Shown: positions 17,255 through 26,068, numbered from the stretch's first letter. The stretch is DNA of 64,000 nt from Glycomyces amatae (GCF_020991375.1 NZ_JAJLQZ010000001.1:537891-601890); one strand, 5' to 3'. A program made the numbers and translations. The notes: generated by a model not told the origin, from the sequence alone.

Positions 17255-17686
17255 TCAGACGGCCGCGGGACGCCCCTGATCGGGTGAGGCCACATGCTCG
17301 CGGACCCATTCGGCGATGGCCTGCGTCGAGGCCCCGGGACCGAATATCGCGGCGACTCCGGCCTCGCGCAGTCGCGCGGCGTCCTCGTCGGGAATGATGC
17401 CGCCGCCGAAGACGATGACGTCGCGCGCGTCGGCCTCGTCGAGGAGTGCCAGCACCCGCGGGAACAGCGTCATATGGGCGCCGGAGAGAATGCTCAGCCC
17501 GATGGCGTCGGCGTCCTCGGCGAGCGCGGTCGCGACGACCTGCTCGGGGGAGTTGTGCAGGCCGGTGTAGACGACCTCCATGCCCGCGTCGCGCAGCGCG
17601 CGCGCCACGACCTTCGCGCCCCGGTCGTGGCCGTCGAGCCCGACCTTCGCCACGACCACCCGGATCGGTGCGCTTCCTGCAGACAT
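17255..17686 (-). CDS. Stand-alone cobalamin (B12)-binding domain protein
   Basis: 143 aa, the length of the small subunit or C-terminal domain of methylmalonyl-CoA mutase-type enzymes. The start at 17686 has GAGGAGGT upstream. The B12 motif D-x-H-x-x-G is VGLDGHDRG (D18, H20, G23), with S-x-L (LSILSGAHM) and the Gly-rich [10 protein letters not shown]. It binds adenosylcobalamin and would pair with a separate catalytic subunit of an acyl-CoA mutase not in this window. Its proximity to sucCD fits succinyl-CoA metabolism; exact mutase type unknown. Confidence 0.88.
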   Translation of the reverse strand: MSAGSAPIRVVVAKVGLDGHDRGAKVVARALRDAGMEVVYTGLHNSPEQVVATALAEDADAIGLSILSGAHMTLFPRVLALLDEADARDVIVFGGGIIPDEDAARLREAGVAAIFGPGASTQAIAEWVREHVASPDQGRPAAV

Positions 17687-17800
17687 AGATGTACCTCCTC
17701 GTACGGAGGCCGCGGCACCCACGGCGCTCGTGGCGAACCGTGCGTACCGCGGCCGTTGCTTACGAGTGAGCTTAGTCGCGACCGGCTGGGGGCGGTAGGG

Positions 17801-18808
17801 CTAACCGCCGTAGGGCGGCTGGGGCGGCTGCTGGCCCTGCTGCGGGTAGCCGGGAGGCGGCGGCGGGTAGGCGCCGGGCTGCTGCGGCTGCTGGGGGCCG
17901 GGCTGGCCGTAGCCGGGCGGCGGCTGCTGCCCGTACGGCTGCTGCGGGTACCCCGGCGGCGGGTAGCCGCCCGGGACGGCCGGAGCGCCCTTGATGTAGG
18001 CCTTGACCTCGTCCTTCGTCAGGTACAGGAAGCTGGCGTAGCCGTAGGCGCCCGCGTAGACGAGGTACAGGATCAGGCTGACCGGGTTGAAGATGATGAG
18101 CGAGCCGAGGAGGCCGAGGAGCGAGCCGACCGCGCCGATCATCATGAGGATGATGCCGGTGAGGCGCAGGCCCGCGGCGGTGATCTTGCCCTTCGGGAGC
18201 GCCCAGCCGTACCAGCCGAAGGCGCCGGCCACGAGGACGCCGAAGATGACGCCGCCGATGGCCAGCGGGCCGATGATCGCGAGGTTCACGATGTTGAGCA
18301 CGAGGGCCGCGCCCGCGGCGATCATCGCCATGAGGCCGATGTGCTTGATGCCGGTGGGCGCCTCGCCCTGCGGGGCCGCCTGCTGCGGCTGCCCGTAGCC
18401 GGGAGGCGGGGGCGGCGGGTAGGCGCCGGGCTGCTGCCCCGGCTGGCCGTACTGCTGCTGGCCCGCGGGCGGCTGCTGGGGCTGCCCGAGCGGGTTCGGC
18501 GGCGGGGTCTGCTGCGAGCTCGGCTGGAAGCCCGTCTGCGAGCCGCCGGTCTGCGGCATGACGCTGGTCTCGGCGAACGTCGCGGCCTGCGGTTCGGCCG
18601 GGCCGGTCGGGTTGCCGAGCGGCGAGGGCGGCGGCGGGGGCGTCGAGGGCCCGCTCGGGGCGGCCCCGCGCTGGATCTTCATGGTCTGGTCGAGCCCGGG
18701 CTCCTCGCCGCCGGGGGCGGGGGCGGGTTCTGCGGCGCCGGCACCGGGCTTGAGCTTGAAGGTGCCGCCGTCCTCGTCGTCGGGTCGGTCGTTCTCAGGG
18801 GGAGTCAT
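17801..18808 (-). CDS. Pro/Gln/Gly-rich membrane protein
   Basis: 335 aa. The N-terminal 150 residues and the C-terminal 60 are low-complexity Pro-Gln-Gly-Tyr repeats (YPPPPPPGYGQPQQ-type). They flank about four hydrophobic helices (residues 155-265) containing GIILMMIGAVGSLLGLLGSLIIFNPVSLILYLVYAGAYGYASFLYL. Such proteins are common in actinomycetes next to signalling or envelope genes and have no assigned activity. The start has GGAGAG upstream. Confidence 0.75.
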   Translation of the reverse strand: MTPPENDRPDDEDGGTFKLKPGAGAAEPAPAPGGEEPGLDQTMKIQRGAAPSGPSTPPPPPSPLGNPTGPAEPQAATFAETSVMPQTGGSQTGFQPSSQQTPPPNPLGQPQQPPAGQQQYGQPGQQPGAYPPPPPPGYGQPQQAAPQGEAPTGIKHIGLMAMIAAGAALVLNIVNLAIIGPLAIGGVIFGVLVAGAFGWYGWALPKGKITAAGLRLTGIILMMIGAVGSLLGLLGSLIIFNPVSLILYLVYAGAYGYASFLYLTKDEVKAYIKGAPAVPGGYPPPGYPQQPYGQQPPPGYGQPGPQQPQQPGAYPPPPPGYPQQGQQPPQPPYGG

Positions 18809-18939
18809 TGCATCCACTCTCCAAGCCGGATCAGGTCTCGTGACTTCTCTCGCCTTCACCATACCGACCTCGGCCCCCTCCCGGGGCGAGCCGTCCGGCG
18901 GCCGGGCCGGCCCGGCCGCCGCCGCGAACCGGTCCCGTT

Positions 18940-19326
18940 TCAGCCCAAGTGCTTGAGGAGTACGGACCGGTGGGTCGGGGCGGCCTGCTCGAAGCGCTCC
19001 CGCCCGGCGGGGGTGAGCGCGAGGAAGTTCGCGCGGCGGTCGAACTCGCACGCCGCGCGCGCCACCAGCCCGGCCTTCTCGAGCCGGGTCACGGTCCGCG
19101 AGAGGGCGCTCTGGCTCAGGTGCGTCTCGGCCTCGATGTCCTTCATCCTGGCCTTGACGCCGCACTCGCCGGTGGCGCGCCCGAGGATCAGGAGCACCTC
19201 GAACTCGCTGAGCCCCAGGCCGTGGCGGCTCTGGAGCTCGTTCTCGAGCTCGCACGAGGTGGTGTGGTAGACGCGCAGTGTTTCAGACCACTTGTCGCAT
19301 ACGTCGACGTCCGCTTCAGCCTCCAT
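18940..19326 (-). CDS. MarR family transcriptional regulator
   Basis: 128 aa. Winged helix (LSEFEVLLILGRATGECGVKARMKDIEAETHLSQSALSRTVTRLEKAGLVARAACEFDRRANFLALTPAGRERF), the usual MarR layout. It contains four Cys (residues about 10, 25, 56, 93), which could serve redox sensing (inference). Divergent from a drug-efflux-type MFS gene and likely its repressor. TAATGT (19339-19334) lies 7 nt before the ATG, with TGGACA 18 bp further upstream, so leaderless expression is probable. Confidence 0.9.
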   Translation of the reverse strand: MEAEADVDVCDKWSETLRVYHTTSCELENELQSRHGLGLSEFEVLLILGRATGECGVKARMKDIEAETHLSQSALSRTVTRLEKAGLVARAACEFDRRANFLALTPAGRERFEQAAPTHRSVLLKHLG

Positions 19327-19331
19327 GACCA

Positions 19332-19405
19332 GGACATTACCATGTCAAGACATTTAATGTCCATGCATTTGATGTGTTGACATCAAATGCACGCGCATGT
19401 AAGTT
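19332..19405. promoter_or_regulatory. Divergent MarR/MFS promoter with palindromic operators
   Basis: A perfect 12-bp inverted repeat, TGCATTTGATGT-GTTG-ACATCAAATGCA (19364-19391), covers the -35 TTGACA (19378-19383) of the MFS gene. Its -10 TAAGTT (19400-19405) lies 7 nt before the MFS ATG. A second 8-bp inverted pair, GGACATTA (19332-19339) and TAATGTCC (19355-19362), covers the MarR promoter. One MarR-type repressor binding both would close the divergon. Confidence 0.8.
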
Positions 19406-19412
19406 CGCCTCC

Positions 19413-20861
19413 ATGACGATCACCGAACCCAGACCCCTGTCCCACCGCGCCTCCAGCCCCCGCGATACCCCGGCACACCCCCCGAGCCGGTGGGGGCCGA
19501 AGCTCTGGGCCGTGCTCGTCGTCGCCGGCCTCGCGATGTTCCTCGACGCGCTCGACGTCTCCATGGTCGGCGTCGCGCTCCCCTCCATCGGCGCCGAGCT
19601 CGGCCTCGAGACCGCCTCGCTCCAGTGGATCGTCAACGGCTACATCCTCGGCTACGGCGGCCTGCTCCTCCTGGGCGGACGCATGGCCGACCTGCTCGGG
19701 CGGCGCCAGGTCTTCCTGACCGCGCTCGTGGTCTTCGGCGCGGCCTCCCTCGTCGGCGGCCTGGTCGACGACGAGGCCCTGCTCATCGCCTCGCGCATCG
19801 TCAAGGGCGTCGCCGCCGCCTTCACCGCCCCGGCGGCCCTGTCGATCATCACCACCACCTTCAAGGAGGGCCACGACCGCAACAAGGCCCTGTCGATCTT
19901 CACCGTCTTCGGCGCGACCGGGTACGCCTCCGGCCTCATCGCCTCGGGGCTCCTGACCAGCGTCGACTGGCGCCTGACGTTCTTCGCGCCCGTCGTCGTG
20001 ACCGCCGGCGTCCTCATCGCCGCGTTCTTTGTGGTGCCGAAGAACGCCGAGCGCGAACGCGGCTCCATCGACTTCCTCGGCTCAGGGACCCTCACCGGCG
20101 GGATGCTCGCCGCGGTCTACACCATCGTCACCGTGCCCGAGACCGGCTTCACGCCGCTCACCACGGCCACCACCGCGGCCGCGGTCGTCCTCCTCGGCGC
20201 GTTCTTCGTCATCGAGAACAAGGTCGCCCACCCGCTGGTGCGCCTGAGCATCTTCAAGGTCAAGTCGATCGTGCGGGCCAACCTCGCGGCCCTGGCGATC
20301 TTCGGGTCCTACATCAGCTTCCAGACGATCGTGTCCCTGTACCTCCAGAACACGCTCCGGTGGGAGCCGATCCAGATGGCGCTCGCCCTGGCCCCGGCCG
20401 GCATCATCGTCGCGATCCTGTCGCCGATCGCGGGCCGGTTCATCGACCGCTACGGCACCAGGACGATGATCATCGCCTCGATGGCCGCGTTCGTCCTCGG
20501 CTACCTCTGGTTCATCCTGCGCGGCGGCAGCGCCCGGCCGGACTACGCCGTCGACTACCTGCCCGCGTTCCTGCTGCTGGGCCTCGGCTTCGCGATCGGC
20601 TTCTCGTCGGTCATGGTCCAGGCCACCGAGGGCATCTCGGACGACGAGCAGGGCCTCGCCTCCGGGCTCGTCCAGACCTCCGGCCAGATCGGCGGCGCGG
20701 TCGTCCTCGCGGTCGTCACCGGCCTCATCGCCGGCGGCGCCGCCACCGACATCGCCCAGTACCGGCCCGGCCTGTACCTGGTGACCGCGGTCGCCGCGGT
20801 CGGCCTGCTCGCCAGCGCGACCGCACTGCTGGGCCGCCGCACCGCGGTCGAGCCCGCGTAA
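19413..20861 (+). CDS. MFS drug/proton antiporter, DHA2 (14-TM) type
   Basis: 482 aa with about 14 hydrophobic helices. Family signs: motif D1 LDALDVSMVGVALPSIGAELG, motif A-like GGRMADLLGRRQVF, and ASRIVKGVAAAFTAPAALSII with the antiporter-type GY/GxASG segment. Probably exports hydrophobic toxic compounds using the proton gradient; substrate unknown. Divergent from MarR. The upstream in-frame start at 19374 lies inside the promoter, so the ATG at 19413 is preferred. Confidence 0.9.
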   Translation: MTITEPRPLSHRASSPRDTPAHPPSRWGPKLWAVLVVAGLAMFLDALDVSMVGVALPSIGAELGLETASLQWIVNGYILGYGGLLLLGGRMADLLGRRQVFLTALVVFGAASLVGGLVDDEALLIASRIVKGVAAAFTAPAALSIITTTFKEGHDRNKALSIFTVFGATGYASGLIASGLLTSVDWRLTFFAPVVVTAGVLIAAFFVVPKNAERERGSIDFLGSGTLTGGMLAAVYTIVTVPETGFTPLTTATTAAAVVLLGAFFVIENKVAHPLVRLSIFKVKSIVRANLAALAIFGSYISFQTIVSLYLQNTLRWEPIQMALALAPAGIIVAILSPIAGRFIDRYGTRTMIIASMAAFVLGYLWFILRGGSARPDYAVDYLPAFLLLGLGFAIGFSSVMVQATEGISDDEQGLASGLVQTSGQIGGAVVLAVVTGLIAGGAATDIAQYRPGLYLVTAVAAVGLLASATALLGRRTAVEPA

Positions 20862-20872
20862 GGACCCGCACC

Positions 20873-20906
20873 GGAGGGGCCGCCGTCATCGGACGGCGGC
20901 CCCTCC
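20873..20906. terminator. Terminator between convergent MFS and ABC ATPase genes
   Basis: 15-bp perfect stem (20873-20887 with 20892-20906) and loop ATCG. Confidence 0.85.
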
Positions 20907-20944
20907 CGCGTTCCCCGGTTCCTCGAGAGGTCCACGCGCCGTTC

Positions 20945-20992
20945 ACTTCACGGCGGTCCTATTTAACGACGGTCCTACTTGACGACAGTGAG
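20945..20992. repeat. 16-bp tandem repeat, 3 units, across the stop codon of the ABC ATPase gene
   Basis: Units 20945-20960, 20961-20976 and 20977-20992 share ACTT.ACG.C.GT. The innermost unit encodes the last residues (LTVVK) and each unit boundary recreates or nearly recreates the stop context, as if the 3' end of the gene had been duplicated outward. Confidence 0.7.
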
Positions 20993-21700
20993 GACGGGCC
21001 GCAGCCGCCCGTCGCGCAGCGCCCAGGTCGCGTCGGCCCGGGACGCGACCGCCTCGTCGCGCGTGACCACCACGACCGCCGGGCCCCAGTCGTCGACGAG
21101 GCCGCGCAGCAGGTCGAGGACCTCGGCGGACTCGTCGGCGCCGAGCGCGCCGGTCGGCTCGTCGGCGAACACCACGTCGGGCCGCGCCGCGAAGGCCCGC
21201 GCGACGGCCGCCCGCTGCTGCTGGACGGCGGTCAAGGCGCCGGGCCTGCGGCGCAGCAGGTCCGCGACGCCGGTGCGCTCGGCCAGGAGCCGCAGCCAGG
21301 GCCGGTCGGCCTCGGCCCCGGCCAGCCGCAGCGGCAGCTGGAGGTTCTCCTCCACCGTGAGGGACGGCAGCAGGTTGTAGGACTGGAACACGAAGCCGAT
21401 CCGGCCCTGGCGCAGCAGGGTCCGCTTGGCCTCGCCGAGCCCCGAGACCCGCCGGCCGCCCACGAACGCCTCGCCCGCGGTCGGGTCGTCGAGCCCGGCC
21501 GCGCAGTGCAGCAGGGTCGACTTGCCCGAGCCCGCCGCGCCCAGCACCGCGGTGAGGGTCCCGTGCGCGGCCTCGAGGGTGACGCGGTCGAGCACGGTGT
21601 GCGCGCCGTCGTAGGTCTTGACGACCTCGCGCAGGCGCAGCGCCGCGGGCCGGTCCGGGGCGGCGAGCAGGTCCTCGCGGGGCGCGGTGAGCGTGCTCAT
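20975..21700 (-). CDS. Atypical ABC transporter ATPase (MacB/LolD-like) with degenerate signature and H-loop
   Basis: 241 aa. Walker A GAAGSGKS, Q-loop GFVFQSYNLLPSLTVEENLQLPL and Walker B VVFADEPTGALGADES place it in the LolD/MacB group. However, the C-loop LSGGQQQR is replaced by LTAVQQQR and the switch histidine is Arg (VVVTRDEAVAS). Both residues are needed for normal hydrolysis, so it may be catalytically weak or inactive. No permease lies beside it; the only operon partner is an 82-aa membrane protein with a 4-bp overlap. Confidence 0.8.
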   Translation of the reverse strand: MSTLTAPREDLLAAPDRPAALRLREVVKTYDGAHTVLDRVTLEAAHGTLTAVLGAAGSGKSTLLHCAAGLDDPTAGEAFVGGRRVSGLGEAKRTLLRQGRIGFVFQSYNLLPSLTVEENLQLPLRLAGAEADRPWLRLLAERTGVADLLRRRPGALTAVQQQRAAVARAFAARPDVVFADEPTGALGADESAEVLDLLRGLVDDWGPAVVVVTRDEAVASRADATWALRDGRLRPVLTVVK

Positions 21701-21945
21701 CGGCGCTGCTCCGATCCGGCCTGCTTCCTCGACACGACCGCGCGGACGACGAGCGCGACGGCGCAGCCGGCGGCGATCGCCCCGAACGGGACCGCGATGA
21801 GCCACACCCCGACGAGCTGGAGGCCCGTGTTGAGGACGGCCCCGCCGAGGAGGCCGATCCACAGCGCGGCGGTGGTGAGCTTGTAGTGGCCGAGCGCGGC
21901 CTGGGGCGGCGGCGTCGGCGCGGTGGCGCGGTACTGGTCGTTCAT
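21697..21945 (-). CDS. Small membrane protein, two TM segments
   Basis: 82 aa. Pro-rich N-terminus (MNDQYRATAPTPPPQAALGHYK) then two hydrophobic helices and a basic tail (SRKQAGSEQRR). First gene of a two-gene operon, overlapping the ABC ATPase start (ATGA). A good ribosome binding site (GGAGGG) precedes the ATG. It is too small to be a typical permease; function unknown. Divergent from a sensor kinase gene. Confidence 0.7.
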   Translation of the reverse strand: MNDQYRATAPTPPPQAALGHYKLTTAALWIGLLGGAVLNTGLQLVGVWLIAVPFGAIAAGCAVALVVRAVVSRKQAGSEQRR

Positions 21946-22133
21946 GGTGTTCCCTCCGGTGGATCGGGTGCCTTCGACGCTACGGCGGACGGCCCCCGCC
22001 CCCAATGCAGTCACCTGCCGAATCCGAGGTGAGGCCAGGTGCAGGACCGCGGGTACAGGTAGCTGTAGCGACGACCGGCGCCGCCGCGGGTAGGTTTCTG
22101 GGGCGAGCGCACACGACCACCGGGGAGGTGCAC

Positions 22134-23441
22134 ATGGCGCAAGGCCGCTTCGAACGCTGGCGGGCCCGGTTCGACGCCCTGCTGCGCCCCGAAGGCGAGG
22201 CGACCGACGCCCGCTCGCTCCTGCTCGCGTCCCTGCGCGCCACCGGCTACGGCGCCGTCGGCGCCGCCTACGGCATCATCGCCCTGTACACGCTGCCGCT
22301 GCTCCTGCTCACCGCCGTGTTCGCGATGCTGGGCGTCGGCCGCCCGCTCGTGGCCCCGATGATGCAGTGGGTGCGCATCGTCGCCGGCCTGGAGCGCCGC
22401 CGCCTGCGCTGGATCGGCCATGAGGTCGAGTCGCCCTACGCGGAGCCGATCGACGAGCCCCCCCGGACGCTCAGGGAGGTCCGGGCCGACCCGAGCGCCC
22501 GCCGGGACCTGCTGTGGGTCGCCGCGCACGCCACCTGGGGCCTCGTCATCGGCGCGGTGCTGCTCCAGCTGCCGTTCGTCGCGATCCACGACGTCACCTA
22601 CCCGGTGTGGTGGGGCCTCGCCGCCACCTCCGACCAGGAGATCCTCAACGGCCTCATCGAGGCCGAGACGCAGACCGCCGCAACCCTCGGCTTCGCCACC
22701 GGCATCGCCGCGTTCGTCCTGTGGCTCCTGTTCGCCCCCAAGCTCCTCGACCTCCAGGCCATGCCCGGCGCGCGCCTCCTCGGGCCCGACCGCGAAGTCG
22801 ACCTCTCCGAGCGCGTCGCCCGCCTCACCGCGACCCGCGCCGCCGCCCTCGACGCGCACGCGGTCGAGCTGCGCCGCATCGAGCGGGCCCTGCACGACGG
22901 CGCCCAGAACCGCATCGTCGCCGTCGCCGTCCTCATCGGCGCCGCCCGCCGCGAGGTCTCCCGCGCCCCCGAGCGCGCCGACGAGATCCTCGAACGCGCC
23001 CAGACCACCGTCGAGAGCGCGCTCGCCGAACTGCGGGCCGTGGTCCGCTCGATCCTGCCGCCCGTGCTCGAGGACCGCGGCCTCGCCGGGGCCCTCAACG
23101 CGCTGGCCTCCGACTGCCCCGTCCCCTGCACGGTGCAGGTCGACGTCGAGGGCCGGTGCCCGGCGAGCGTCGAGGCCACCGCCTACTTCGTCGTCGCCGA
23201 GTCCCTCACCAACGTGGCCAAGCACTCACGCGCCGAGCACGCCTCGGTCATGGTGCTGCGCAGGGGGAATACGCTCAGGGTCGTCGTCACCGACGACGGC
23301 CGCGGCGGGGCCGACGCCGAGTCCGGGTCCGGGCTCGCCGGGATCAGGCGCCGCGTCGAGGCCCTCGACGGGACGACCGAAGTCAAGAGCCCTCCCGGAG
23401 GGCCGACCGAGATCAGAGCGGAGCTGCCATGCGGATCGTGA
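22134..23441 (+). CDS. NarL-type sensor histidine kinase
   Basis: 435 aa. N-terminal half has about four hydrophobic segments with a 90-residue loop. It then carries the HisKA_3 dimerisation motif RRIERALHDGAQNRIVAVAV (phospho-acceptor H254) and an HATPase_c domain with N-box ESLTNVAKHSRAEHA and G-box DDGRGGADAESGSGLAGIRRRVEALDG. It phosphorylates the response regulator encoded next, whose start lies 13 bp inside this gene. The start at 22134 has GGGGAGG upstream. The signal is unknown. Confidence 0.93.
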   Translation: MAQGRFERWRARFDALLRPEGEATDARSLLLASLRATGYGAVGAAYGIIALYTLPLLLLTAVFAMLGVGRPLVAPMMQWVRIVAGLERRRLRWIGHEVESPYAEPIDEPPRTLREVRADPSARRDLLWVAAHATWGLVIGAVLLQLPFVAIHDVTYPVWWGLAATSDQEILNGLIEAETQTAATLGFATGIAAFVLWLLFAPKLLDLQAMPGARLLGPDREVDLSERVARLTATRAAALDAHAVELRRIERALHDGAQNRIVAVAVLIGAARREVSRAPERADEILERAQTTVESALAELRAVVRSILPPVLEDRGLAGALNALASDCPVPCTVQVDVEGRCPASVEATAYFVVAESLTNVAKHSRAEHASVMVLRRGNTLRVVVTDDGRGGADAESGSGLAGIRRRVEALDGTTEVKSPPGGPTEIRAELPCGS

Positions 23442-24076
23442 TCGCCGAGGACGACACCCTCCTGCGCGAGGGCCTCAACCTGGTGCTCCAGGGCGAGGGG
23501 TTCGAGGTCGTCGCCTCGGTGGGCGGGCCCGAGGCGTTCCTGGCCGCGGTCGAGGAGCACCGGCCCCAGCTCGCGGTCGTGGACGTTCGGATGCCCCCGA
23601 CGCACACCGACGAGGGCATCAAGGCCGCCGTCGCGGCCCGCCGCGCCCACCCGGGCCTGGCCGTGCTCGTCCTCTCCGCCTATGTGGAGCAGAGCTTCGC
23701 GACCGACCTGCTCGCCGACGGCGCCCGCAGCGTCGGATACCTCCTCAAGGAGCGCGTCGGGCGCGTCGACGCGTTCGTGGAGGCCCTGCACCGGGTCGCC
23801 GCGGGCGGCACCGCGATCGACCCCGAGGTGGTCGCGCAGCTGTTCGCGCAGCGGCGCGCCGACGACCCGGTCGAGCGGCTCACCCCGCGCGAGAAGGAGG
23901 TCCTGTCGGTCATGGCCGAGGGGCTGGGGAACGCGGCGATCGCGCAGCGGCTGTTCATCACCGAGAACGCCGTGCACAAGCACATCCGCAACATCTTCCT
24001 CAAGCTCGAGCTGAACCCGGGCGACCGGACCGACCGCCGCGTCGCGGCCGTCCTCCACTACCTCGAGCGCGCCTGA
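23429..24076 (+). CDS. NarL/FixJ-type response regulator
   Basis: 215 aa. Receiver domain MRIVIAEDDTLLREGLNLVLQ with phospho-acceptor D52 (LAVVDVRMPP), switch residues in VLVLSAY and K in YLLKERV. LuxR-type HTH at the C-terminus (LTPREKEVLSVMAEGLGNAAIAQRLFITENAVHKHIRNIFLKLEL). Cognate of the preceding kinase by overlap. The neighbouring ABC/small membrane operon is divergent and could be a target (inference). Confidence 0.94.
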   Translation: MRIVIAEDDTLLREGLNLVLQGEGFEVVASVGGPEAFLAAVEEHRPQLAVVDVRMPPTHTDEGIKAAVAARRAHPGLAVLVLSAYVEQSFATDLLADGARSVGYLLKERVGRVDAFVEALHRVAAGGTAIDPEVVAQLFAQRRADDPVERLTPREKEVLSVMAEGLGNAAIAQRLFITENAVHKHIRNIFLKLELNPGDRTDRRVAAVLHYLERA

Positions 24077-24170
24077 ACAGGGCGCCCGTCCTCGAACTAA
24101 CCCGCGCTGGTCCGAGTCCGCGGCCCTCAAGCCCCGGCCGCAGGGCCGAGACGCCCGAGCCCGCCCGGGC

Positions 24171-24605
24171 CTAGTCCTCGGCCGCCGACCACATGCCCCG
24201 TCGCTCGGCCTTCGCGAGCCGCTCGGCCTTGCGCAGCGTGTCGCCGATCGTCAGCTCCTGGTGCCGCAGGATGTACGTGTGCGCCATGCCCTCGGCGACC
24301 GCCAGGACCGCGTAGTTCATGCCGTTCTCCATGACCACGTGCACCAGCAGCCGGTCGTACTGGTCGTACGCCGGGTCGCCCGGGTCGGTGAACAGGTGGA
24401 CGGTCCGGCCCTCGAGCTTCTTCTTGGCGAACACCTTCGCCTCGGCGCCCCAGTCCTCCTCCTCGCGGTACCCGCCCGACTCGGGGGAGTTGATGCCCAT
24501 GATCCGCACCCGGACCTTCTCGCCGTCCAGGAACGCGCGGAACGTGTCCCCGTCGACCACCTCGTGGACCTCGACCGTCGCGTAGAAGTCGCCCGGACCT
24601 TCCAT
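24171..24605 (-). CDS. Staphylococcal nuclease (SNase)-like protein
   Basis: 144 aa, one SNase OB-fold: VDGDTFRAFLDGEKVRVRIMGINSPES, then AKVFAKKKLEGRTVHLF and DQYDRLLVHVVMENGMNYAVLAVAEGMAH. The catalytic Arg/Asp/Glu pattern is only partly preserved (DGDT and R in VRVRIMGI present; the usual ES/TPE segment reads NSPE). No signal peptide, so intracellular, unlike secreted thermonucleases. A ribosome binding site GAGGAGG precedes the ATG. Nuclease activity is plausible but unproven. Confidence 0.8.
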   Translation of the reverse strand: MEGPGDFYATVEVHEVVDGDTFRAFLDGEKVRVRIMGINSPESGGYREEEDWGAEAKVFAKKKLEGRTVHLFTDPGDPAYDQYDRLLVHVVMENGMNYAVLAVAEGMAHTYILRHQELTIGDTLRKAERLAKAERRGMWSAAED

Positions 24606-24721
24606 ACTGCCGCCTCCTCGGACCCCGCCCCCGGCGGGCGGACGTCTCGACCCATCCTCGCATTCGACGGCCCGTCATGGGAACCGTCCTCCACGTGCCC
24701 CGCTGTGTCAGACTGGTCGGC

Positions 24722-26068
24722 GTGGAGCAACGACCGAACCGGCGCCCTGGCCGCGCAGGGTCCGCCCAGCGCGACACCGTGCGCATCGGCGGCTCCCCGC
24801 GCGGCCCCCGGACCCCCTCGCAGCGCCGCGCCGACGCCGCCCCGGCGCCCAAGCGCGCAGGCGCCCCCCGGCGCCCGCGCGCCCTCCTCGCCTCCGCCCT
24901 CGCGACCACCGCCTGGTGCGCCACGGTCGTCTTCACCCCGATCCTGGTGTGCGTCATCCTCGGCTGGTGGCAGGCCGGGGCCCTCGGCTCGGTCGGCTCG
25001 GTCGTCGCCGCCGCCGGGGTCGCCTGGCTCTCGGGCCACGGCGTCCCGGTCGACATCGGACCGATGCACCTGAGCGTCCCCCCGCTCGCCCTCACCGCCG
25101 TGACCGCCTGGCGCCTCGCCAAGGCCGCCGCCGCGACGACCCGCGCGATCGGCGGCCGCGACGCCGCCGCCGTCCGCGCCGCCGCCGGACTCGTCACCAT
25201 CCTCTACACCGGACTCGTCGCCGGCGCCGCCGCGCTGTGCACGACCGGGCCGTTCACCGTGGACCTCCTCCCCGCGCTCCTGCACGCCGTGCCCCTGGTC
25301 GCCGCCGCGACCGCGTTCGGCGCCGCCCGCGAGGCGGGCGTCCTCCCGTGGGACGGCGCCTCGGTGTGGCTGCGGCGCGGCCTGCGCACCGGCATGATCA
25401 CCACCGGGGCCCTCCTGGCCTGCGGCGCGGCCGCCACCGGCGTCGCGTTCGCCGTCCGCGGCCCCGTCGTCGCCGACACCCTCCGCGTCTACGGCGCCGA
25501 GTCCTGGATCGTCGCCCTCCTGAGCCTGCTCTACCTGCCCAACCTCGCCGTGTGGGCCGCCGCCTACATCGCCGGGCCCGGCTTCGCCGTCGGCGCGGAC
25601 ACCGCCGTCCGGGCCGAACTGGTCGACCTCGGCCCCCTCCCGGCCTTCCCGGTGTTCGCCGCCGTCCCCAACGCGCCCCTCCCGGACCACGCGACCATCC
25701 TCATCGGACTGCCGCTGATGCTCGCGGCCGTCTTCGGCGTCGTCCTCACCTACCGCTCCCCGGACCTGCGCGTCCCCCGCGTGATCACCGCCGCCGTCCT
25801 CGCCGCCGCGACCGCCGCCGCGGTCCTCGGCCTCCTCGCCTTCCTCTCCGGCGGCGCCGCCGGGACCGACCTCCTCGCCGACCTCGGCCCCGACCCGCTC
25901 GCGCTCGCCGGCATCGGCGGCGTCCAGCTCCTCGTCGGCCTCCTCGGCGGCGCCCTCGTCGCCCGCCTGTTCGCCGTGCACCGCCGCGCCGCCGAGGCCG
26001 AGCTCGTGCGCAGGGACACGGTGGTCATCCCCGAACCCGCCACCGGCCAGGGCGACGCGTTACCGTAA
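24722..26068 (+). CDS. DUF6350 multi-span membrane protein (PerM-like cell-division family)
   Basis: 448 aa. Basic, Pro/Arg-rich cytoplasmic N-terminus (about 45 residues), then about ten hydrophobic helices. The position between sucCD and purN is the conserved location of the actinobacterial DUF6350 family, whose mycobacterial relative affects cell division. Start: GTG at 24722 is preferred because CAGACT (24709-24714) is 7 nt upstream, fitting the leaderless pattern seen elsewhere here; ATG 24677 is an in-frame alternative adding 15 residues. Confidence 0.8.
   Translation: MEQRPNRRPGRAGSAQRDTVRIGGSPRGPRTPSQRRADAAPAPKRAGAPRRPRALLASALATTAWCATVVFTPILVCVILGWWQAGALGSVGSVVAAAGVAWLSGHGVPVDIGPMHLSVPPLALTAVTAWRLAKAAAATTRAIGGRDAAAVRAAAGLVTILYTGLVAGAAALCTTGPFTVDLLPALLHAVPLVAAATAFGAAREAGVLPWDGASVWLRRGLRTGMITTGALLACGAAATGVAFAVRGPVVADTLRVYGAESWIVALLSLLYLPNLAVWAAAYIAGPGFAVGADTAVRAELVDLGPLPAFPVFAAVPNAPLPDHATILIGLPLMLAAVFGVVLTYRSPDLRVPRVITAAVLAAATAAAVLGLLAFLSGGAAGTDLLADLGPDPLALAGIGGVQLLVGLLGGALVARLFAVHRRAAEAELVRRDTVVIPEPATGQGDALP

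Noticed and set aside
17687..17800. Cobalamin riboswitch in front of the B12-binding gene
   Set aside because: Only about 115 bp separate it from the next gene and the conserved B12-box is not visible.
24077..24170. tRNA or terminator after the response regulator gene
   Set aside because: No cloverleaf and no stem longer than a few base pairs could be found.
24317..25981. Long open frame antisense to the DUF6350 gene
   Set aside because: Composition-driven shadow; the sense frame has regular membrane helices and conserved synteny.
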